Source: DASXMR01 sp036495525 | GTDB lineage: Bacteria > Actinomycetota > Actinomycetes > Streptosporangiales > Streptosporangiaceae | Direction: 5' to 3' | Length of the DNA: 30,562 bases | Assembly (NCBI GenBank): GCA_036495525.1 | Contig: DASXMR010000007.1 | Span: 1-30,562 of the forward strand | Part shown: positions 21,407 to 28,695 of the stretch, one piece after another | Layout of the letters: the number at the start of each line of letters is the position of its first letter | How positions within the stretch are numbered: position 1 is the first letter of the stretch | Position numbers and translations under genes: made by a program | Notes under the pieces: model-generated | What the model saw: only the letters and a program-made list of their open reading frames with translations | Told to the model about the DNA's origin: nothing | The model's database searches: none

Positions 21407-23275
21407 ATGTTTCGACGCGGAACGCGATTCCGCCTCGCGGGAGTTGCAGCTGGCCTGGTAGCCCTGGTGGCTGCTGGCTGCAGCAGCGCAGGCAGCAATG
21501 CGTCCGGCGGCTCCGCCGGGGCGCCGGTCAAGGGCGGGACCGCGACCGTGGCCCTGCCGGCCGGCGTCACGCCCAGCTGGATCTTCCCGTTCTACGGGAT
21601 CACCAACTCCAGCATCTACAACAGCCAGCAATTTCAGTTCCTGATGTACCGGCCGCTGTACATGTTCGGCGGCAACTCGACCACCTCAGTCTCCGTCAAT
21701 TATCCCCTGTCGCCGGCAAATCCGCCGGTTTACCGGGACGGCGGCAAGACCGTGGTGGTCAATTTCAAGGGCTGGAAATGGTCGAATGGCGAGACCGTCG
21801 GCCCCAGGGACGTGATCTTCTTCCTGAACATGGCCAAGGCGGAGAAGCTGAACTGGTACGCCTACTCGCGGGGCCTGCTGCCGGACAACGTCGTCTCCTA
21901 CCGGGCCACCGGTCCCGAGCAGCTGACGATCCATCTCAATCAGGCCTATTCCAGCATCTGGTACACCTACAACCAGCTGGCCGAGCTGACCCCCATGCCG
22001 ATGGCCTGGGACGTCACCAGCCTGACCGGGAAGGCCGGCAGCGGCGGCTGCACGAACGACAGTGCGGCGGACAGCTTTGCCAGGTGCAAGGCCGTCTACA
22101 ACTTCCTGACCGCCCAGTCGAAGCAGTCAGCGACGTACGCGACCAGCAAGCTGTGGTCGGTCGTGAACGGCCCGTGGAAGCTGTCCAGCTTCAGCTCGAC
22201 CGGTCACGTCTCGATGGTCGCCAACAAGGCGTACTCCGGCAGCCCCAAGCCGCAGCTGTCGGCCATCAAGTTCGTCCCGTTCACCGATGACTCGACCGAG
22301 TACGTGGCACTCAAGACCGGGTCGCTGGATGTGGGTTACATCCCGCCAGCTGACCTGCCGCAGAAGCCGGTCAGCTCGTCGCTGCCGGCCACCGACCCGC
22401 TGGGCAGCGCCTACCGCCTGGAGCCGTTCTACAACTACGGCATCCAGTACGGCCAGCCCAACTTCAACAACCCGGCGGCTGGCTTCCTCTTCCGCCAGCT
22501 GTACATCCGTCAGGCCATGCAGTACGCCGAGGACCAGCCGGGCATCAGCAAGGCGATCTGGCGCGGGTACGCGGTCCCGACTTCGGGGCCGGTTCCGACC
22601 GTGCCGTCGAACCAGTTCATCCCGTCGATCCAGCGCGAGAACAGCGGTCAGGGTCCGTATCCCTACGACCCTGCGAAGGCGAAGGCGCTGCTGACCAGCC
22701 ATGGCTGGGCCATGGCGGGCGGCGTGATGACCTGCCAGGACCCGTCCAAGTGCGGCGCCGGCATCAAGAAGGGCCAGCAGCTCAAGTTCACTGTCATCTA
22801 CTCGACCGGCCAGGCAGCCCTGACCGAGACGTGGCAGGCATACAAGTCCGAGGCCTCCCAGGTCGGCATCGACATCAACCTGGTGGGCCAGTCGTTCAAC
22901 GCGATCATCGGCCAGTCCGCGCCGTGCGCGCCGATGAGCCCGAAGTGCAGCGTGCAGCTGTTCGCTTACGGCGGCTGGGCCTTCGACGGGCCCGGCTACG
23001 AGCCGACCGGCGAGCCGCTGTTCGCGACGGGCGCCGGGTCGAACTCAGGTAACTACTCCAATCCGGCGATGGACAAGCTGATCAGCCAGACCCACACCAG
23101 CAACAGCCTGTCCGTCTTCCATCAGTACGCAACGTTCGGGGCGCAGCAGCTGCCGTTCCTGTGGGTGCCTGAGCCCAACCCGTTCCTGGTCCAGGCGGTC
23201 AGCAGCAAGCTGGGCAACGTCACCTTCAGCCCGTTGGCCACGATGGTTCCCGAGTACTGGCACTTCACCCGGTAG
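21407..23275 (+). CDS. Extracellular solute-binding lipoprotein, family 5 (peptide/nickel ABC type)
   Basis: The 622-residue protein starts at ATG 21407 behind GGAGGGAG. A lipoprotein signal peptide ends in the lipobox LVAAGC (lipidated Cys25), then a Ser/Gly linker, then GGTATVALPAGVTPSWIFPF. Typical family-5 features follow: NFKGWKWSNGETVGPRDVIFFLNMAK, the GPWKLSSFSSTGHVSMVANKAY segment, LKTGSLDVGYIP, and IRQAMQYAEDQPGISKAIWRGYAVPTS split across two lobes. DPAKAKALLTSHGW is also typical. It should be anchored outside the membrane and bind a peptide or similar ligand for an ABC importer. No permease or ATPase genes are adjacent, so it is an orphan receptor and its ligand is unknown. Confidence 0.92.
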   Translation: MFRRGTRFRLAGVAAGLVALVAAGCSSAGSNASGGSAGAPVKGGTATVALPAGVTPSWIFPFYGITNSSIYNSQQFQFLMYRPLYMFGGNSTTSVSVNYPLSPANPPVYRDGGKTVVVNFKGWKWSNGETVGPRDVIFFLNMAKAEKLNWYAYSRGLLPDNVVSYRATGPEQLTIHLNQAYSSIWYTYNQLAELTPMPMAWDVTSLTGKAGSGGCTNDSAADSFARCKAVYNFLTAQSKQSATYATSKLWSVVNGPWKLSSFSSTGHVSMVANKAYSGSPKPQLSAIKFVPFTDDSTEYVALKTGSLDVGYIPPADLPQKPVSSSLPATDPLGSAYRLEPFYNYGIQYGQPNFNNPAAGFLFRQLYIRQAMQYAEDQPGISKAIWRGYAVPTSGPVPTVPSNQFIPSIQRENSGQGPYPYDPAKAKALLTSHGWAMAGGVMTCQDPSKCGAGIKKGQQLKFTVIYSTGQAALTETWQAYKSEASQVGIDINLVGQSFNAIIGQSAPCAPMSPKCSVQLFAYGGWAFDGPGYEPTGEPLFATGAGSNSGNYSNPAMDKLISQTHTSNSLSVFHQYATFGAQQLPFLWVPEPNPFLVQAVSSKLGNVTFSPLATMVPEYWHFTR

Positions 23276-23288
23276 TCAGGCCGCAGGG

Positions 23289-23327
23289 CGCTGCCTGCCC
23301 GCCTCCTGGGCGGGCGGGCAGGCAGCG
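23289..23327. terminator. Strong bidirectional terminator hairpin
   Basis: CGCTGCCTGCCCGCC (23289-23303) and GGCGGGCAGGCAGCG (23313-23327) are a perfect 15-bp stem with a 9-nt loop. It starts 14 nt after the solute-binding protein stop and serves the convergent SARP gene as well. Confidence 0.75.
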
Positions 23328-23358
23328 GGCCGGCAGGCAGCGGGCCGGCAGGCAGCGG
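23317..23358. repeat. 15-bp tandem repeat, two and a half or more copies, overlapping the terminator arm
   Basis: GGCAGGCAGCGGGCC occurs at 23317-23331 and 23332-23346, and its first 12 bases again at 23347-23358. The repeat includes most of the hairpin's right arm, so the left arm can pair with any of three copies. Confidence 0.85.
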
Positions 23359-23394
23359 CGCGGACGGGCGAGTCAGACAGATAGCCGGCCGGTG

Positions 23395-26300
23395 CTAGGC
23401 GCCAGCGGCCTGCGCGCCCTCGAGCCTGGCCCGGACGGCCTCGGCATCGTGATGACGCAGATCGTCGAGGATGAGCACAGCCTGCTGCCAGCTGGCCCGC
23501 GCCGCCGCCGGGTTCCCGCTGGCCTGATGCGTCTCCCCGAGGCGGATCAGGGTGTGGGCCCGGTAGTAGCGGTCGTCGGCATCCGCATAGGCGCAAAGTG
23601 CCTGCAGATAGGACGCGATGGCCTTGCCGTGCCGGCCGGCCCGCTGGTAGCAAAGCCCAATGCTGTCGAGCGTCAGCGCCTCGCCGAACCGGTTCCCGCA
23701 GTCGCGGTACAGCTCAAGCGCCTTTGCGCAGTACCTGAGCGCTCGCTGGCTGTCGCCGAGCAGCGCGTAGTCCCAGCCGACCCCGTTGAGCGCCGAAGCC
23801 TGTCCTGGCACGTCACCGGCCGCCTGGTACAGGCGGAGCGCGTGCTGAGCGTGGTACAGGGCGCCGGTGTGGTCTCCTTGCGACTCGGACAGCTGCGCCA
23901 TGCCGCAGTGCGCGGAAGCCTGCCCCGCGCTGTCCCCGAGCTTCCCGTACAGGGTCATGGCGCCCATCAGCTGACGCCGGGCGTCCTGCGGGGAGCCGAC
24001 GTAGACCAGGGCCACGCCGAGACTGCGGAGCGCGAGAGCCAGCGCCGCGTTGTCGCCGAGGCGGCGCGCTGCTGCCACGGCGACCCGCTGGGACTTTGCC
24101 CAGTCGGCGTAGTCGCCACGGCGCGCAAGGTACTCGCGCAGTACGGCAGCGAGCTGCCAGGCATGGACGTCGAACCCGCCGTCAGCGGCTGCCGCGGTGG
24201 CGGCCAGCAGCACGTGGTGCTCGGTCCGCAGCCAGGCCCTGGCCGGCGCCGAGCTAGTGAATCGCTCTGGCGCCGTGCCATCGCCTGCCGGCGCGACCTT
24301 GACCTGCTGGGTCGCGGGGTAGGCGAGGCTGACCGCGGCCCGCGCGGTGTGCAGGTAGTAGTCGAGTACCCGGCGCAGCTCGCCGGGACGCCGGGCCTCG
24401 TCGCCGACTCCGCTGGCGTAGGCACGCAGCAGGTCGTGCATGGTGAACCGGCCGGAGGCCTCCTGGTAGACGATGCTGGCCGCGAGCAGCCTGCCGAGCG
24501 CAGCATTCGCTGAGCCCACGGAGATCCCCGCGAGGCTGGCTGCCGCCTTGACTGAGATGTCGGGGCCCGGATGCGCTCCCAGCAGCCGGAACATCCGGGC
24601 GGCCGGCTCGTTCAGCAGCCGGTAGGACCAGGAGAACACTGCCTTGATGTTGATGGCCTCATCGCCAACATCGAGGCTGTCCAGGCGGCGCCGGATGCCA
24701 CGCAGCTCATCGGCGATGAGCGCCAGGGGCAGCACCGGGCGGGTAGCGGCCCGGGCAGCGGCGATCACCAGGGCAAGCGGCAGGCGCGCGCACAGTGACG
24801 TCAGGTCGGCCACGGCGTCGGCCTCAGCTGCGACCCTGGCCGCGCCGAGGCGGCCGGCCAGCAGCTGCTCAGCCTCCAGCTCGCTGAGGACGTCCAGCCG
24901 GAGGGGGTGCGCGCCCTCCGCCGCGATCAGCCCGGTCAGCTCGTTGCGGCTGGTCACCAGGACCGGGCACGACGCGACGCCGGGCAGCAGCGGCCTGACC
25001 TGAGCCTCGTCTCGCGCATTGTCCAGGACGATCAGCATTGTCCGGGAAGCGAGCAGGCTGCGGCAGAGAGCCGCCCTGGACTCAAGGTCGGCCGGGACCA
25101 GGCTCGCCGCGATGCCCGCGCCCTCCAGGAGCCGCGCGATCGCGTCGGCCGGCGTGACCGGAGCCCGTGACGCCGCGAATCCCTGCAGGTTGACATACAG
25201 CTGGCCATCGGGGAATCGCTGCTGGACCTGGTGCGCCCAGTGCAGGGCGAGAGCCGTCTTGCCGACGCCGGGGATGCCGCTGATCGCGACGATGGCCGGC
25301 CCGCTGCCAGCTCCCGGGTCGAGCGTCGCGGTCAGCGTCGTGAGTTCTTGCTGGCGGCCGGCGAAGCACGCGGGAGCGGCGGGCACCTGCCGCGGCACTA
25401 CCGCCATCCGCCCGTCCGCCGCGTCCTCCCGGCTACCGTCCGGTTTGTCTGGTTTACCGGGGGAAGCCTGGGCGCTGCGCCAGGTACCTGCCGGACTGCG
25501 GGCTGACAGCAATCCATGGCCCGGCCCGGCGTCCAGCGCGCGGGTCCGCAAGCGGCCTGCTTGCCTGGCGCCGTTGCCGTTGGCCGCCTGCCCGGCGCCG
25601 GGCTGCTGCGGGATGAACGAGGTCACGCGGTCGGGGCGGACCGCCGTGCCCTGGTGTCGCTGGCCGGCTGGCCTGGCCAGATCGCTGGCGTGCACGGGCT
25701 GAGCTGGCGGCATGGCCCGGCGTGCCAGGGTCAGGTCGCCAGCGAGCATCCGCTGGTGCAGCCGCTGGAGCTCATCGCCGGGCTCGACGCCAAGTTCTCG
25801 TACCAGCCGCTCGCGCAGGTCACGGAATACCTGCAGCGCCTCGGCCTGACGGCCGGTGCGGTACCAGGCAGTCATGAGCATCCCGGCCAGCCGCTCGGCT
25901 AGCGGGTACCTGGCCAGCATGAGCGGAATCTCCGCCGCGGCCTCGGTGTCCTGGCCGGCCGCCAGCATGCGGCCGAACCGGTCCTGGACCGCTGACATGT
26001 GCTCCTCGGCCAGCCCGGACCTGACTGACCTGGCTCGCATCGTGTCAGGGACGTCAGCCAGCGCCGGCCCGCGCCACAGCGTGAGGGCCTGGCCGAGCAC
26101 GCCGGTCGCGTGCCGGTCGTCCGGATCCTGCCGCGCCGTGCCGACAAGTGACCTGAAGGCCAGCACGTCCGACGAGTCAGTGCCGAGATGCAGCTGATAT
26201 CCGTCGCCGTGGCGCTCGATCAGGGAGCCAGGAACCCCGGCTAGCTGCTTGCGCAGACGGGTGACCAGGATCTGCAGGCTGGCCCTGGCAGAAGGCGGCG

Positions 26301-26475
26301 GCCGCTCCTCCCACAGGACTTCGACCAGGTCTTCTGCCGGGATGACATGCCCGGCCGAGAGCGCGAGAAAGGCCAGGACCAGGCGCAGCTGCTGGCCGGG
26401 AGGGCTCCGCCATTCCCCGGCGGCATTCCGCAGCTGAACCGGGCCGAGCACCCGGAGCCAGACCTGCTCTTCCAC
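23395..26475 (-). CDS. AfsR/SARP-family transcriptional regulator with NB-ARC and TPR domains
   Basis: I place the start at GTG 26475, 6 nt after GGGGAA; the open frame reaches 26622 but the extra part is non-homologous. The 1026-residue protein has an OmpR-type winged helix (about 5-80: WLRVLGPVQLRNAAG, then SARASLQILVTRLRKQL). A bacterial transcriptional activation domain follows (about 90-232, ending GVEPGDELQRLHQRML), then a Pro/Gly/Ala linker. The STAND/NB-ARC ATPase has Walker A GIPGVGKT (400-407), Walker B LIVLD (to Asp485) and LPLALVIAAA. A tetratricopeptide region fills about 810-1020. In Streptomyces such proteins activate secondary metabolism after ATP binding. No biosynthetic cluster is visible here. 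Its start region carries a tandem duplication. Confidence 0.9.
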   Translation of the reverse strand: MEEQVWLRVLGPVQLRNAAGEWRSPPGQQLRLVLAFLALSAGHVIPAEDLVEVLWEERPPPSARASLQILVTRLRKQLAGVPGSLIERHGDGYQLHLGTDSSDVLAFRSLVGTARQDPDDRHATGVLGQALTLWRGPALADVPDTMRARSVRSGLAEEHMSAVQDRFGRMLAAGQDTEAAAEIPLMLARYPLAERLAGMLMTAWYRTGRQAEALQVFRDLRERLVRELGVEPGDELQRLHQRMLAGDLTLARRAMPPAQPVHASDLARPAGQRHQGTAVRPDRVTSFIPQQPGAGQAANGNGARQAGRLRTRALDAGPGHGLLSARSPAGTWRSAQASPGKPDKPDGSREDAADGRMAVVPRQVPAAPACFAGRQQELTTLTATLDPGAGSGPAIVAISGIPGVGKTALALHWAHQVQQRFPDGQLYVNLQGFAASRAPVTPADAIARLLEGAGIAASLVPADLESRAALCRSLLASRTMLIVLDNARDEAQVRPLLPGVASCPVLVTSRNELTGLIAAEGAHPLRLDVLSELEAEQLLAGRLGAARVAAEADAVADLTSLCARLPLALVIAAARAATRPVLPLALIADELRGIRRRLDSLDVGDEAINIKAVFSWSYRLLNEPAARMFRLLGAHPGPDISVKAAASLAGISVGSANAALGRLLAASIVYQEASGRFTMHDLLRAYASGVGDEARRPGELRRVLDYYLHTARAAVSLAYPATQQVKVAPAGDGTAPERFTSSAPARAWLRTEHHVLLAATAAAADGGFDVHAWQLAAVLREYLARRGDYADWAKSQRVAVAAARRLGDNAALALALRSLGVALVYVGSPQDARRQLMGAMTLYGKLGDSAGQASAHCGMAQLSESQGDHTGALYHAQHALRLYQAAGDVPGQASALNGVGWDYALLGDSQRALRYCAKALELYRDCGNRFGEALTLDSIGLCYQRAGRHGKAIASYLQALCAYADADDRYYRAHTLIRLGETHQASGNPAAARASWQQAVLILDDLRHHDAEAVRARLEGAQAAGA

Positions 26476-26512
26476 CGTGTCTTCCCCGCTGACACCGTGT
26501 CTTCCCCGCTGG
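26473..26512 (-). repeat. 20-bp tandem duplication covering the ribosome-binding site and start of the SARP gene
   Basis: CACCGTGTCTTCCCCGCTG appears at 26473-26491 and at 26493-26511, each followed by one more base, so the period is 20 bp. On the coding strand each unit holds GGGGAAG and a GTG. The GTG nearer the gene (26475) is in frame; the upstream one (26495) is in another frame. Confidence 0.85.
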
Positions 26513-26530
26513 GCAGCACGTTGATGGCTG

Positions 26531-26544
26531 TTACCTACAGGTAA
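26531..26544. promoter_or_regulatory. Perfect palindrome in the SARP leader, candidate operator
   Basis: TTACCT-AC-AGGTAA has 6-bp arms and a 2-bp centre, 55 nt upstream of the SARP start. It is AT-richer than its surroundings. A second inverted pair, TGTGAC (26595-26600) and GTCACA (26618-26623), lies further upstream with 17 nt between. Confidence 0.45.
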
Positions 26545-26654
26545 GCAGGGGCGATCATGGCCAGCCAAGGCCGGCAGCGCGCCAGCGGCTGTTCTGTGAC
26601 CCACATGCCGCCGTCCCGTCACATCCGCCGGCCGACCGTGGTCGCAGCGCCGGG

Positions 26655-27761
26655 TCAGCCGCCCGTCGCCGCCCTGCGCAGCTGCTCGAACGGAGGCCTG
26701 GCGGCCTCCTCGTCGGTCAGCCGCAGCGGCAGCTCCGCCCGGCCGGCGCCGGCCGCGCGGTACGCGGCGTAGATGATCTCCAGCACGGCGCGGCCGTCCT
26801 GCCCGGTCTCGGCCGGCTGGAGATCCTCAGCGACGCAGCGGGCGAAGTGCTCCATCTCCTGCGGGAAGCCGTAGTTCCACAGCTCCTCGAACATGGTGAA
26901 GCTCCAGCCCCTGGTATCGGGCGCCTTCTCCACCGCGTAGCCGTACCCGACGTCGCTGTAGGTGGTCAGCGACGAGCCTCGCAGCAGGTCGGCGTAGGTC
27001 ACGCCACGGGATCCGACGATCTCGGCGCGGTCGTCCATGCCGCCGGGCTTGGCCCAGCTGGACTCGATCAGCGCGGCCTGCCCGCCGTCGAACCGGATGG
27101 TGACGATCGCGTGGTCCTCGGCGGCGGTCCGCTGGTGATGCACGAAGGTACCGACCTCAGCGGACACCGAGCTGGCCGCCCGCTTGCCGTAGACAGAGCG
27201 GGCGAACTCGATGCCGTGACAGCCCATGTCCATCAGCGCGCCGCCGCCCGACAGCCCCGGATCCCAGAACCAGTCGGAGTGCGGCCCGTAGTGCTGTTCG
27301 GACTGCCGGACCAGGTAGACCTCGCCGAGCGCGCCCTCGTCAGCGAGCTGCCTGGCCCGGACGTACTTGGGCGCGAAGCAGATGTCCTCGGCGTACATCA
27401 GCTTGACCCCCGCGTCGCGGCACGCGGCGATCATCTCGTCGGCCTCGCGCAGGGTCCGGGCGAGCGGCTTCTCGCAGACCACGTGCTTGCCGGCCTGCGC
27501 CGCGGCGACCACCATGTCGCGGTGCAGGTAGTTGGGCGCTGCGACGCAGACCAGGTCAACGTCAGGGCGCGTGACCAGCTCGCGGTAGTCGGCGTGCCAC
27601 GCCGGGATGTCCCTGGCGGCGGCGAACGCGGCGGCCCGGTCCGCCGATCTTGATGCCACCGCGCGTACCGACGCGATCCGCGAGGCGGCGAACGCCGCCG
27701 CGTGCGCGTCAGCGATGAACCCGCTGCCGATCAGCCCGACTCCGACCTCGCTCGATGGCAT
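26655..27761 (-). CDS. Gfo/Idh/MocA family oxidoreductase
   Basis: The 368-residue protein starts at ATG 27761 with AGGAGG just upstream. The N-terminal Rossmann domain has GLIGSGFIADAHAAAF (dinucleotide site) and VCVAAPNYLH. CEKPLART (Glu97-Lys98-Pro99) holds the catalytic lysine typical of the family. The C-terminal beta domain carries GGGALMDMGCHGIEF, where Asp178 and His182 fit the catalytic D-x3-H pattern. Members oxidise or reduce sugars, inositols or related polyols with NAD(P). The substrate here cannot be decided. It lies between the SARP gene (179 nt downstream) and the lipoprotein gene (94 nt upstream), all leftward, but the gaps argue for separate promoters. Confidence 0.92.
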   Translation of the reverse strand: MPSSEVGVGLIGSGFIADAHAAAFAASRIASVRAVASRSADRAAAFAAARDIPAWHADYRELVTRPDVDLVCVAAPNYLHRDMVVAAAQAGKHVVCEKPLARTLREADEMIAACRDAGVKLMYAEDICFAPKYVRARQLADEGALGEVYLVRQSEQHYGPHSDWFWDPGLSGGGALMDMGCHGIEFARSVYGKRAASSVSAEVGTFVHHQRTAAEDHAIVTIRFDGGQAALIESSWAKPGGMDDRAEIVGSRGVTYADLLRGSSLTTYSDVGYGYAVEKAPDTRGWSFTMFEELWNYGFPQEMEHFARCVAEDLQPAETGQDGRAVLEIIYAAYRAAGAGRAELPLRLTDEEAARPPFEQLRRAATGG

Positions 27762-27774
27762 GCGCCCTCCTGGC

Positions 27775-27804
27775 CCGGCTACCCGACGACCGGCTACCCG
27801 ACGA
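27775..27804. repeat. 15-bp perfect tandem repeat, two copies, upstream of the Gfo/Idh/MocA gene
   Basis: CCGGCTACCCGACGA occurs at 27775-27789 and 27790-27804 with no mismatch, starting 14 nt before the gene's ATG in the 94-nt intergenic gap. Confidence 0.85.
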
Positions 27805-27855
27805 TCAGGTGCCGGTGCAGATGATCATGCCTGGTCACCGCCGACGAGGGAACAC

Positions 27856-28641
27856 TCAGCAGCCGCCGGCCGGTCCTGGCACGCCAGGCCCGATGGCGGG
27901 CGAGTCGACCACGCCGCCGCTGCCCGGCCGCAGCACGGCACCGAAGTGCACCACGTACCACCGGCCACGCCAGGAGATCAGCGAGGCGATCCCGATCGAG
28001 CGCAGCGTCCCGTCTTCGCGGTAGACCAGGCGGGCACCCCCGACGTGCCAGTAGCCGACGCCGTTCTCGCAGACGCCTGGCACGATCCAGGCTGCCTCGG
28101 CCGACGGCGTGATCACCCGGACCAGCCTGGCCCTGGACGCCGGCCGGCCGAGGTGGTGATGCGCGGCCGCCACGTCGAGCCTGAACTGCGCGAACAGCCG
28201 GTCGCGCCAGTCGGCTGCCGGGTCGAAGATGGCCTTGACCTGCTTATACGCCGCCAGCGGGAAGAACGCCTGCCAGGCCAGCCGCGCCTTGCCGGTCACC
28301 ACCGCGGCCCACAGGTCGGTCATCTCGGCACGGAAGACGCGGGTGTGCGCGCTCGGCCGTGTCATGGTCTGGTGCAGCCTGGCCGGCGGCGGCGGCACCG
28401 CGATCACCCGCGGCGTGGTATCCGGCGGGCGGGTGACCGGGCTGACCGCAGACGCCGGGCTTTGCTGGCGGCTGAGCGGGCTGTCCGGGATGACGGTGAC
28501 TGCCGGGGCCGGGCGGGGCGACCCGGCCGCGGCACCCGGCTGCTGGCTGGCGCCACCACCGCCGCATCCGGTGGCCAGCAGCGCGGCGATCGCCAGCCCG
28601 GTGGCCAGGGTGCCCCGAGTCGCCGTCCTGGAGCCAATCAC
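27856..28641 (-). CDS. Proline-rich lipoprotein of unknown function
   Basis: GTG 28641 gives a normal-length lipoprotein signal (IGSRTATRGTLATGL, then AIAALLATGC with Cys26). AGGAG lies 14 nt upstream, a long spacing. ATG 28677 is the alternative start and would give an unusually long leader. After the lipobox comes GGGGASQQPG and a Pro/Ser/Ala-rich stretch to about residue 90. A folded domain follows: DLWAAVVTGKARLAWQAFFPLAAYKQVKAIFDP, DWRDRLFAQFRLDVAAAHHHL, then IVPGVCENGVGYWHVGGARLVY and SLISWRGRWYVVHFGAVL. The order of a helical part and a Trp/Tyr-rich beta part is reminiscent of small surface lipoproteins, but I recognise no family. It follows the OtrA-like gene by 18-54 nt, so an operon is likely. 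Confidence 0.75.
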   Translation of the reverse strand: MIGSRTATRGTLATGLAIAALLATGCGGGGASQQPGAAAGSPRPAPAVTVIPDSPLSRQQSPASAVSPVTRPPDTTPRVIAVPPPPARLHQTMTRPSAHTRVFRAEMTDLWAAVVTGKARLAWQAFFPLAAYKQVKAIFDPAADWRDRLFAQFRLDVAAAHHHLGRPASRARLVRVITPSAEAAWIVPGVCENGVGYWHVGGARLVYREDGTLRSIGIASLISWRGRWYVVHFGAVLRPGSGGVVDSPAIGPGVPGPAGGC

Positions 28642-28695
28642 GATGAGTGAGGCTACTCCTTCGAATCGTGACCGCATTCGGCGAGCCCGGCCGCT

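Noticed and set aside
26476..26622. 49-codon N-terminal extension of the SARP gene
   Set aside because: Non-homologous composition, and the SARP winged helix normally begins within a few residues of the start; GTG 26475 has a well-spaced ribosome-binding site.
26595..26623. TGTGA...TCACA resembling a CRP site
   Set aside because: The arms are 19 bp apart instead of 6, so it does not fit a CRP-type operator; kept only as a generic inverted repeat.
28661..28680. TTCGAATC resembling a tRNA T-loop
   Set aside because: No matching acceptor, D or anticodon stems are found around it.
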